Assembly (NCBI GenBank): GCA_009760855.2 | Contig: WPIO01000016.1 | Coordinates: 1,879,001 to 1,943,000 of the forward strand | Source of the DNA: Cristatella mucedo | Lineage: Eukaryota > Bryozoa > Phylactolaemata > Cristatellidae | Length of the DNA stretch: 64,000 bases | Direction of reading: 5' to 3' | Shown here: positions 55,650 to 64,000 of the stretch, piece after piece | Position numbering within the stretch: the stretch's first letter is position 1 | Layout: each line of letters begins with the position of its first letter | The notes under the pieces: model-generated | What the model was told of the DNA's origin: nothing | Databases searched by the model: none | What the model saw: only the letters and a program-made list of their open reading frames with translations | Program-made: the position numbers and the translations under genes

Positions 55650-55960
55650 ACATCTACAACTACTCTCCTACTGCCGACTAGGGCACATCCTTTCCAGCTG
55701 TCCTGAGCTGCTACTCCCATGCTACTATCTAGGTCAACTGCTCTCCTGACTCAGCCATGCTTCTCACTGTCTCGTTGCTGTGACGAAGATGAAGATCTAG
55801 CGATGAAGTCTGATGTTGGCTACCGAATGCATAAAGAAAGCAGCTTAGGCTGTGGGTGCGCTATTAAAAGCTCACCTCGTAGCACCCACATAGTCTTTGT
55901 CTGTGTGGCTTTTTAGAGTTATAGACGGTGATACGTCAAATCATATCACATCACATCAAC
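55650..55960 (+). mobile_element. LINE family 1 3' end, right arm of an inverted pair
   Basis: Diverged copy of the same 3' region (CTACTCTCCTACTGCCGACT.., GGCTACCGAATGCATAAAGAAAG, CACATAGTCTTTGTCTGTGTGG) in the opposite orientation to 55435-55640, clearly older than its partner. Confidence 0.78.
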
Positions 55961-56104
55961 GAAGTAGCCCATAGGCAGGGAGTGGCTGTGCGACCATCAC
56001 TCGCAGCACCTAACGCACTCATTGGCTGATTGGCTAGCAGACGATTAGTTAGCAGCGCAGCCAGTACATGACCGGCTGCAAGCTGAGGAGCTGAGACTAA
56101 CAAT

Positions 56105-56195
56105 TATAATAATAATCACAATCATAATAATACATTTGTGTTGCGCCCTCAGAGAACTGAATCTCTGTCTAGGCACTTTACAGATGCTTCAAAGT
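56105..56195 (-). mobile_element. LINE family 2 tail fragment (inverted)
   Basis: AAT repeat, then GCGCCCTCAGAGAACTGAATCTC and TAGGCACTTTACAGATGCT. Confidence 0.78.
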
Positions 56196-56199
56196 GATA

Positions 56200-57250
56200 A
56201 AACGTAAAGCATGCTGAAGGCATGACTAAATGACATTCGCAATGTCACTAACTTCGACGAATCAAAACTAGATACAGCTACTGTCCAGCCGACGGTCCTT
56301 ACAACCATGCTGATGCCGTTATAGGCCTGCTCACTCCTTGGCGACACCACCACAGCATCGCCTGATGCAGCATCTGACGACACGAGGCAGACGGTAGGCA
56401 GAGCAGTCTGCCCTCGCTCGGTCCAGTAGCTAGCTAGTCCACGAGGGCCCAGCCAGCCAAGCCTAGGGGCAGCAAAGCTTGGACACTTAACTAGCAGCCA
56501 GCGTTGCCTGAACTGCAGCCGGCTCACATAATGCTGGCATCAACGCCGAGCCCCGTGAGAGGACGTGTCCTTCACACTGAACTCGATATGTCACATGTCG
56601 ACCCGAAGGACCACAAGGGGCAGGTCTGCGATCATAGCAAGAAAAATTATATACAAGTGCCTTGGAAACGAGCCACGACTGTAAAAGCTCTGCTTAAAAT
56701 CAGAAGCGTCCGACATCGACTCACGTGTCGGCTCCTCGGCGTCTGCAGCAGCTTTGCTTCGTGCTTAAAGAGAGTTATGTCTGGGGCCTCCCTGAATATT
56801 GTTCGCAGCCGTGAGTGCATTAAAATGGGAACGCTCGATGGAAAATCCCACAGCTATAGAGATCACCACTACAACAGACCCTCGAGGTAGCACACCATCC
56901 GGCTACGCACGCACCTCGGGTAATCCGAGGGCAGTGGCTCCTTGCTTGCTTGGACCTCGGTCCTTCCTCGGTCCTTGCTTTACTGCCCTCGAAGGGAGTG
57001 CTCGACCATGCTGAAACTTTGCGTGAAATAAATAACCAAATGATACGCTTCATTTCCAGCATACAGAAACCGAATAGTAAGAGATATAGCTCTCTTAGTG
57101 TGCTATATACATATATGTGTGTGTGCGCGTGCGTGCGTGAGGACAACAGCAGTGAGGAGCAGCAGTGAGGGAGGGAGAGAGCACGGGAGAGAGCATTGAG
57201 GGAGGGGCAGTGAAGTGACTAGTAAGCACAGCCCTACTTGCCTACAAAAC
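56200..57250. other. Intergenic sequence without recognised features
   Basis: About 1 kb of unique sequence with short random frames. GT-rich run near 57111-57140. Confidence 0.4.
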
Positions 57251-57252
57251 AA

Positions 57253-57420
57253 ATACTAGCTGATTTAGCAGCCTCTTTTGTATAGCCCTATCACCACCGC
57301 TATCACCACCGCATGCAGTGGTGATAAAGGATCGCCCACCGCAGGATTCGAACCCACGACCTCGGTGGACCGAGGTCGTGAAAAGCAACCGCCTCACGCG
57401 GCATGCCATCACGGCTCACC
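57253..57420 (-). mobile_element. tRNA-derived SINE, type A (inverted)
   Basis: Inverted copy with the CACGACCTCGG/CCGAGGTCGTG hairpin next to box A (57355-57382), box B GGATTCGAACCC on this strand, and an internal duplication CTATCACCACCG. Confidence 0.85.
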
Positions 57421-57783
57421 AACAGGCATCGACGGCCGCTGGGTGACCACTGCTAAGGTACTCTTCCTCCGATCAGCAGTAAGAAAGAGACATTTATAGG
57501 CATCGAATATCGGTACAGCAGCTACTGATAGAATCATGCTTACCTCCCCCTCAAAGCCAAAGCGCTCCGGTATCGACGGTCTGTCTAAACAGAAGGAAGG
57601 CATGACTGCTGCTAGCTTGCTTTGTCAATAAGCTAAGCTTTGTGAGCAGCTGCTGCAGTGGTTGGCAGGTAGAGCAGGTAGAGCAGGTAAGCCTGCTCTC
57701 TATTTTCTTGCTTGCAGATAGACACAGAATGATTGAGTGCAGCAAACAATTGCCTTACCAAACGCCAGGTCAGCTCAAGGACA

Positions 57784-57945
<162 letters not shown>

Positions 57946-57957
57946 CTAATATATATA

Positions 57958-58111
57958 TATAATTCATTTATAATTCATATATAATTCATTTATATAGCAC
58001 CCCAAGAGAACTTAACCTCTATTCAGGCGCTTCACATATGCCTCGGGGCTCGAGCCCACGACCTCCGTCAGACCTTGGTCGGGGCGAGCACCTTAACCGC
58101 TAGACTAAACC

Positions 58112-58114
<3 letters not shown>
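57958..58114 (-). mobile_element. SINE, type B (inverted), between two CT runs
   Basis: Inverted full-length copy: TAATTCATTTATATAGCACCCC, TTCAGGCGCTTCACATATGCC, GGCTCGAGCCCACGACCTCC and CTAAACCAGCT. It is flanked directly by long CT runs on both sides (57784-57945 and 58113-58199), so it may have inserted into one original CT tract. Confidence 0.88.

Positions 58115-58199
<85 letters not shown>
58113..58199. repeat. (CT)n microsatellite
   Basis: About 43 CT units, starting at the AGCT end of the SINE. Confidence 0.96.
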
Positions 58200-58200
<1 letters not shown>

Positions 58201-58299
58201 TCGCTCACTATCTGCTGTCTGCATGCCAGCTTCTTGTGCCTGAGTCAGCATCCTTCTGTTTACACTTCTCCTTTACATCTTCCATCTCTACAACCACAA

Positions 58300-58805
58300 A
58301 TCATGTAATGTAATGTAAAGTAATGTATCTCCGTCTGTAACTCCACAAAGTCATAAAGACAATGTGGGTGTTATGCAGGAGAGTTTTGTATAGTGCAATC
58401 ACAGCCTAAATGGCTTTCGGTACGCATTCGGCAGCCAACAGGCTTCATCTTATGCAACATAGAGAAAGTGGGAAGCATAGCAGAGTCAGGAGAGCAGTTG
58501 AGGTGGTGAGCAGCATAGAAGTAGCAGCTCAGGACCGCTGAAAAGGATGTGCCATAGTCGGCAGTTGGAGAGTAGTTGTCGTTGCGTAAGAATTGTGGAA
58601 GCGAGTTCCACAGTCTAGGACCTGCAGAGCTAAAGCTTCTGTCGCCAACTGTCTTTAAACGGAGGAATGGGACAGCTAGTTTATTATCCACACAGTACCT
58701 GAGGGCGCGAACAGGCTGAAACTGATGCAGCAGTTCAGCTAGGTACGAAGGAGCCAAGCCGTGGCGGGCCTTGTGGGTCAGCATAAGACCCACAAGGCCC
58801 GCCAC
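58300..58805 (-). mobile_element. LINE family 1 3' end with foldback
   Basis: Minus-strand frame open from the LTHKARHGLAPSYLAELL region to IQNSPA, with 3' UTR and an ATTAC-type tail at the left. At its 5' side the sequence turns back on itself: 17-bp arms (GGCGGGCCTTGTGGGTC and complement) with a 7-bp loop around 58764-58804, after which a few bases continue in the opposite orientation. Confidence 0.9.
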
Positions 58806-58814
58806 GGATTGGCT

Positions 58815-59070
58815 CCTTCAATGGCAAGGAGAGGGCAAGGAGGGGTAAGGAGAGGGTAAAGAGGTGGTAAAGAGGGGGTAAAAAGAGGGTAAAGAGAGGG
58901 TAAGGAGGGGGCAAGGAGGGGCTAAGGAGGGGCTAAAAGGGGGTAAAAAGGCAGTAAAGAGGGGGAAAGGAGAAGGCAAGGATGGGGCTAAGGAGGCGGT
59001 AAAGAGGCGGTAAAGAGGCGGTAAAGAGGCGGTAAAGAGGCGGTAAAGAGGAGGTAAGGAGGGGGGAAGT
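58815..59070. repeat. Polypurine minisatellite (GGTAAAGAGG units)
   Basis: GGTAAAGAGGNGGTAAAGAGG-type and GGGGCTAAGGAGG-type units in tandem; five AAAGAGGCGGT units in a row at about 59000-59050. It begins just at the foldback end of the LINE. Confidence 0.9.
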
Positions 59071-59299
59071 AACTGCATGAGTAGAACGAAAGGGCATGCA
59101 CCAAGCAAAAGGAAGGGGGATAGAGGGAGATCAAGGGAGAACAGAGGCAAGAAAAAACAGGCACTGGCTGCTGCTCAGAGACGTCCACACAAATTGCTGT
59201 TGCCGAGCCCCCTACCTCGTCCGAAAGGAGGGGAGGGGCCAAGCATGAGCACAACAAAGAAAGTGGGCGTGGTGGGGCTTAGGCACAGTCTCTAGGACC

Positions 59300-61455
59300 G
59301 ACCCGAAGGGAGCAGTGTCGGAGCGGCCGCTTCCCGTCCAATATGCTGCCCCTCCTTCCACGAAGCCTTCCAACAACTGACTACCCAGGTGGCAAGGAGC
59401 CAGGTTTGGCCCGAGGCATCAAGCTAATCGATGAATCTGCGACTCTGGAGTCGGGCAGAGTCCAAGCACAGCAATTCCAGCAACGGGGTAATGACCAAGG
59501 GTCACTAGAAAACCCAACTCTCGCTGCTTGTTTGTACCTCTCAATCGACAAACGTCTTACAGATGCAATCACGAATTTGGCACACGCTCCTCGCATCACA
59601 GCGAGCCATTTTTTCTTCATCGGCGTGAATTGACGTACAAGACTCGGCAAGCTATTCTGAAAGAAGTCGTGTAACTGGCTCGACAAGTCTTCAGCTCAGT
59701 CAGATCCTGCAGTGTGAACCGTTGCGTTTTCACGAGGTGGATATCCGCAGGAAATGGGAGCAGCATTGGAGGAAGTTCTCCTTCATCTTGCAGAAGTCTG
59801 CTCTGCTCTCCACAGGACGAGACTGAATGAGCTTGAAGACTGAGCTTGGATCATAAGTTTCACTTTTTGAGACAAAGAAAGCCGGCCCCATAACAGTTCG
59901 ACACTGAGGATTCATTCACGGCTTGGCTTACTAGATGAATCGTGTTGGCCATTTGCAGACAACTATGTAAGCTATCACATGTTACAAGACATGCTTCTGC
60001 AGGATAAAATCAGAAGTGAGAGAGTCGTGTCAATTTCTCAACTTCTCGGACAGATATCTGCATAAATGTGGATACTCAACAGAACTCGTTCAAGTGTCAC
60101 TTCTGCTCAGGTGACCTTGAAGATAAAATTTGTTATCCACAATCCGTGTCTCTTGCTGGCATCGATTACATTAGCAATGCAGACTTCACCACCGATGATC
60201 ACATTGACATGTGGTCAAAGGAAGCAATCTGTTCTAGGTCTTTTTCCTTTAACAACCTATACACGTTTCATCTTGCCAATGTCGATCCCCTCAAGCTCAA
60301 TCTAGGCGTCCATTTTTATACAGATATTGCGTTTTTACGCACGTACTCACGATGTACGCACGACGTACGTGTGCTTTGATAGCTCCCTGCCTTCGAGCAC
60401 GTCGAAGTCTCTCCACTCACTTCCAGCATGTATTTTGGATACTCGCTATTGGATAGCAGCAAACATTTTAAAAACTGAATTACGATAAAACCAACTTACT
60501 AGTTATGGGAAACTTACTAGCTATGTTTTTTTCTGAAATTGGAAGCCTAACACCCAAAATCAGCTCGGCCAATATACATCCTGAAGCACTCGAAGCCGAA
60601 TCTCGGTGACCTGCTCCAAACGTGACATTTCACTAGACGACCACATCAGCTCCACAGCCAAGTCTGCCAACTTTTAGCAACGTAGCATTGCGAAAATTCG
60701 GGCTTACTTAGAATTGAGAGAGCATAGCCAAGTTCATCCCTGCATTTGCGAGATCCCATCCGAGACATCTGCAACCCACTACTCGAAGGTCTTTATGCAA
60801 TAAGATACTTAGAGCTTGTGAAGAACTCTGAAGCTGGGCTTGCCGTGAACGGTGCAACATGTGTATCTGGACATTAACCTGTTCCAGGTGATTAAGAAAA
60901 TTCCAGGTCGCCCAATGCAGCTCTAATCCATATAAATAAAAGTAAGCCAGCCCTGTCACTACCTATGGATTCCTTCCTAAATCTCGCAAGGTTTACCGCG
61001 ACCTCTGAGAACCTAAATGGTGCCAAAACGTTGCTAGTTTGAGTTTGCTGTCACTAGGCCACGTTGGATCTCGAACCCTGATGACACACAGCACTAAGAC
61101 ACGTGTTGATCTTTGTTATCTAACCCCCATCATTAGCAACCGCACCTTAAGGAGGTCGAAGTGCACTGGCTGTATCATTACTCCCCCCCCCCAGCATCAT
61201 GCCCGTCCATCCTAATAGGAAGCATGGTCTGAAAATGATTTGACTTGTGTTACCATTAAAGCCTGTTTTGGAAGTATTTCAGATAGGGATGCCAAAACAA
61301 TGGCAGAACCTTGAAATCACTCCGCTGCTTGACGGGGGGGGGGGAGGGTAGGAGCCTCTGCACGCCGGCCAGAAGTGTGGTGAAACGTAGCCCTGCCTCC
61401 TAATTCAATGTCTGAAAACTAAGTTGTTTTGGCTGCCAACGTTGAGGTTCGACTG
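59300..61455. other. Intergenic sequence with unassigned frames
   Basis: AT/GC-balanced unique sequence. A 103-codon plus-strand frame (60068-60379, with CHFCSGD) and minus-strand frames at 59381-59686 and 59730-59915 look protein-like in composition but match nothing I recognise and lack clear splice borders. They could be exons of an unknown gene or remains of an old repeat. Confidence 0.35.
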
Positions 61456-61461
61456 AGTTTG

Positions 61462-61603
61462 GTGAGGTGAGGTTTGGCCCAAGGGTTAAGGTGTTTGCTC
61501 ACCTTTGACGACCAACGACCGAGGATTCGAGCCCTGAAGCATATATGAAGCATCTGGATAGAGATTAAGTGGTCTTAGGGGGCTACACCAATACAATAAA
61601 TTA
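61462..61603 (+). mobile_element. SINE, type B (diverged)
   Basis: GGTTTGGCCCAAGGGTTAAGG head, GAGGATTCGAGCCC box B, tail GAAGCATCTGGATAGAGATT..GTCTTAGGGGGCT. Confidence 0.75.
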
Positions 61604-61709
61604 TCATATATTCTGCACCTGTCCAAATAAATTCTAGCTGAACGCATGACTTTTATCATAAGGGTCCAACTGTTTCAACTGGAGTAGCTGCTCATGAAGT
61701 TAAATGCTG

Positions 61710-61885
61710 CGCTGGTTTGGGCTGGTGGTTAAAGTGCATGCCTCGAACCAAGGTTAAGGTGAATGTACTTGATGACTTGAGATCGTGGGCTCGAGCCACC
61801 ACCACCCCCCCCCAGTGGCACATGTGAAGCACCTGAATAGAGGAGATTTAAGTTCTCTAAGGGCGAAATACAAATGAACTCGATA
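61710..61885 (+). mobile_element. SINE, type B (with insertions)
   Basis: GCTGGTTTGGGCTGGTGGTTAAAG head, GAGATCGTGGGCTCGAGCC box B, a C-run, tail GAAGCACCTGAATAGAGGAG..AAGTTCTCTAAGGGCG and ACAAATGAA. It is about 100 bp from another type B copy in the same orientation. Confidence 0.8.
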
Positions 61886-62046
61886 CTTTTTTTAAGTGCA
61901 TCAGCACCCATGCCAGAATGAGAGGCCGAGACAGACCCAGGACTACACTGAGGCGATGGTCTGACCTTGACCTTGCCTGGGCCACCAAATACTGACCGAT
62001 TGGAAGGATGTAGGGCAAGGGGCGAGGCAAGTCGAAGGGCCTTCGA

Positions 62047-62084
62047 CCTTGGACCTATCGAAGGATCCTTCGATAGGTCCAAGG
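62047..62084. repeat. Perfect 38-bp palindrome
   Basis: Spacer-free palindrome centred on GGATCC; each arm is CCTTGGACCTATCGAAGGA or its complement less the centre. No surrounding element explains it. Confidence 0.93.
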
Positions 62085-62441
62085 GGCTGCTGGGCTGGGC
62101 CTGTCCTCTAGGCCGCCACACTGAGGCGAGAGGTGGCGTCGAACGATGCGCTAGGACAGCGGCACGGCGGCATGCATGCATGCAGGAGCTAGGACGCATG
62201 AGCTAGGACAGCGGCACAGCGGCAGCATGAACGCGCACACGTGCGCTCATGCATTCACGCAGGAAGCGAGCTCATGCCTGCTCTATATATTATCTCTATA
62301 TATATATATATATGTTGTCGCCAGCTGGGCATCGGTTCATGCATTCACATGCCGACGAGGTTCTAGCCTATGGATTGAGGGCCGCTGCACGACGACGCTC
62401 CTGCTGCCTGCCGCACTGCTGAGCAAGCGGACATGACCTAC

Positions 62442-62654
62442 CTTCGTGGGGCCCACGAACTTGGTCGCCGTGAGAGCCAGGAACGATGGGCTTCTCGGTG
62501 ACCTCAATCCCGAGGTCACCGGTGCTGCTCTTGCTCTTCTTCCTGCCTCTGCTGCTGCTCGGTCTAGCGCTGCCGCCGCCGCTGCTGCAAGCAGCGGACT
62601 CGATTCGGCAGCAGACGGGCAGCACGGCAGAGTGTGCCTTCTGGCTTCGACGAT
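62442..62654 (-). CDS. Exon-like segment of an unidentified gene
   Basis: Bordered by an acceptor (CAACGTTTCAG) and a donor (GTAGGT); 213 bp, so it preserves phase. Two frames are open. The one with the strongest GC bias at third positions is phase 1 and reads ..RPSSSRGRKKSKSSTGDLG then IEVTEKPIVPGSHGDQV, with a basic Ser-rich N-terminal part. I do not recognise the protein. It could be an upstream exon of RalGPS or of a separate minus-strand gene that continues outside the window. Confidence 0.4.
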
Positions 62655-63112
62655 CTGAAACGTTGCAATGTTGACAATGCACTCGGTCGCCCGCTGGCTG
62701 CTGCGGCCTGTGCTGGCTGGCTGAGGGCTGACTCACGACATGCATCATTAGCCATTAGCGCATGCAGCCTAGGGCTCCAGCAGCAGCAGCCTCGTCTTCG
62801 GAGGGTCACGTGCAGTTCAACTCTCGAGCAGCTGCCATTTTAATGCGAACACCAGCCAGCCCGCAAGGTGACGGTGCACGTAATCACTGGCAACGACCTG
62901 GAGGGGGCAAGCTCCTAACGTCTTGAGGCAGCTTGTTCCCAGTGGCACGCACATCCAAGCAATGGCACAGCAGTCAAGCCGGGCCAAGCTTCCCGCCTCT
63001 TTCCCGGTCAGCAAGTCGAGACTTCTGCCATCTCGTCTGATCCATCGTGCCAGCATCGCACCAAGTGCCTAGTCGCCTGCACTGGCAGCCTTGATCGGCG
63101 CCTTCGAGTCTG

Positions 63113-63187
63113 ATCATGGATCCGATCATGGATCCGATCATGGATCCGATCATGGATCCGATCAGGATCTGATCAGGATCTGATCAG
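63113..63187. repeat. 12-bp tandem repeat (GATCATGGATCC) with GATC palindromes
   Basis: Four full GATCATGGATCC units followed by shortened GATCAGGATCT units. Each contains TGATCA and GGATCC palindromes, so the array can form many small hairpins. Confidence 0.93.
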
Positions 63188-63189
63188 TC

Positions 63190-64000
63190 TGGCAAAGACG
63201 AAGCGTGAAGGGTCAAAGGGTAGGCAACTGTTTAGCACTGCCGTGACACACTGTCACTGCCCCAACGATGCTGCTCAATTCCACTCAGCTCGGCTAGCAG
63301 CTCGGCAAAATCAGCTTTGGCATCGAGTGACCCGATTGATAGTTGGTCTGAGCCTAGACAACTTCTCTTAGATGATATAAAAGGCTCGGTGCACACTCGC
63401 TCGGCCAGCAAGTCATGAAGATGCAAGCAGCAGCACGGGAGTTAGCTTGGCGTAAGCACTACAAATCTTGCAAAAAAGGCTCGTGTCACCGGTGCCCCTT
63501 GGGTCCACTCAAAGCAGCCAAAGATAAAGAGCTGTCTGGATGAAGACAGAAGAGTCAGTTTACATACTGCTTCCAGGATGCTCGTGGCAAACTGTAGCAA
63601 AGCAAACCGTCCGGCCAGCAGTCATTATTCACAAAGACATAAACCCATCCAAGATCGGTCGCTGATCACGGTATACAGGTCGCTGATCACAGGATAAAGC
63701 TGCAAGCACCGGCTAGTTTGTGACCACTGCAACTCGTAGGCCAAGGTTGATAATACTCGCATGACAACCATGGTACTAGTCACGGCCATCTAGCCTGGGG
63801 GAGGGGAGGGTCAGACGACAGACACAGAAAATACGAATTGTCGAACAGCAATACCGGCATACTCACTAGGATCACTAGAGCTAGGGTAGCAGCATTCTAT
63901 GATGAGGCAGTTTGTTCAGGTAATCAGACGGACCACTCGTAAAAGCCGATCTTCTGGCATCAGACACTCATTGGTTGCTGACGGACGAGTAATGAGAGCA
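63190..64000. other. Right-end sequence without recognised features
   Basis: Unique sequence. A short direct repeat (GGTCGCTGATCAC) occurs at 63657 and 63679. No gene is supported. Confidence 0.4.

Overview
The window reads as nuclear DNA of an invertebrate animal. Protein-coding genes are few, one host gene is split into many short exons with GT/AG splice sites, and the rest is packed with tRNA-derived SINEs, LINE fragments, a Tc1/mariner remnant and very long GA/CT, CA and TA runs. Nothing looks bacterial. I cannot name the species from sequence alone.

Left part (1-18 kb): after an AT-rich patch with a decayed Polinton-like fragment (1-0.9 kb) comes a tandem array of three near-identical, intronless genes on the + strand (1120-2585, 6765-8234, 11997-13517). 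They encode secreted plant-type (class I/II-like) haem peroxidases with a serine/threonine-rich tail made of 27-bp repeats. Copy 1 has lost its start codon and carries an 89-bp LINE-tail insertion, so it is a pseudogene. Copies 2 and 3 are open. Copy 2 has the 5' flank of copy 3 and the 3' flank of copy 1, as an unequal-crossover hybrid would. A fourth, older paralogue lies inverted at 16812-17963. It keeps the proximal haem His but has Ser at the distal catalytic His position. The spacers hold a decamer minisatellite (about 47 versus about 7 copies), a TA run and a half-kilobase polypurine tract ending in a TATA-like box before copies 2 and 3.

Middle (18-29 kb): no convincing host gene. It holds SINEs, a 3' piece of a LINE, microsatellites and AT-rich unique sequence.

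Right-centre (29.5-50.7 kb, - strand): ten exons of a RalGPS gene (Ral guanine-nucleotide exchange factor: Cdc25/RasGEF domain, a basic PxRHRK linker and a C-terminal PH domain) can be joined in frame with consistent splice phases. The last coding exon was not found, and a possible extra 5' exon lies at 53833-54009. Its introns hold LINEs, SINEs, a Tc1/mariner fossil, a 600-bp polypyrimidine tract and a perfect 38-bp palindrome.

Right end (54-64 kb): LINE 3' ends (some as foldback or inverted pairs), SINEs, long CT runs, a second perfect 38-bp palindrome, a GATC-rich tandem repeat and one unassigned exon-like segment (62442-62654).

Two LINE families and three SINE types recur. The tail of SINE type B resembles the 3' tail of one LINE family, which suggests that this LINE mobilises it.
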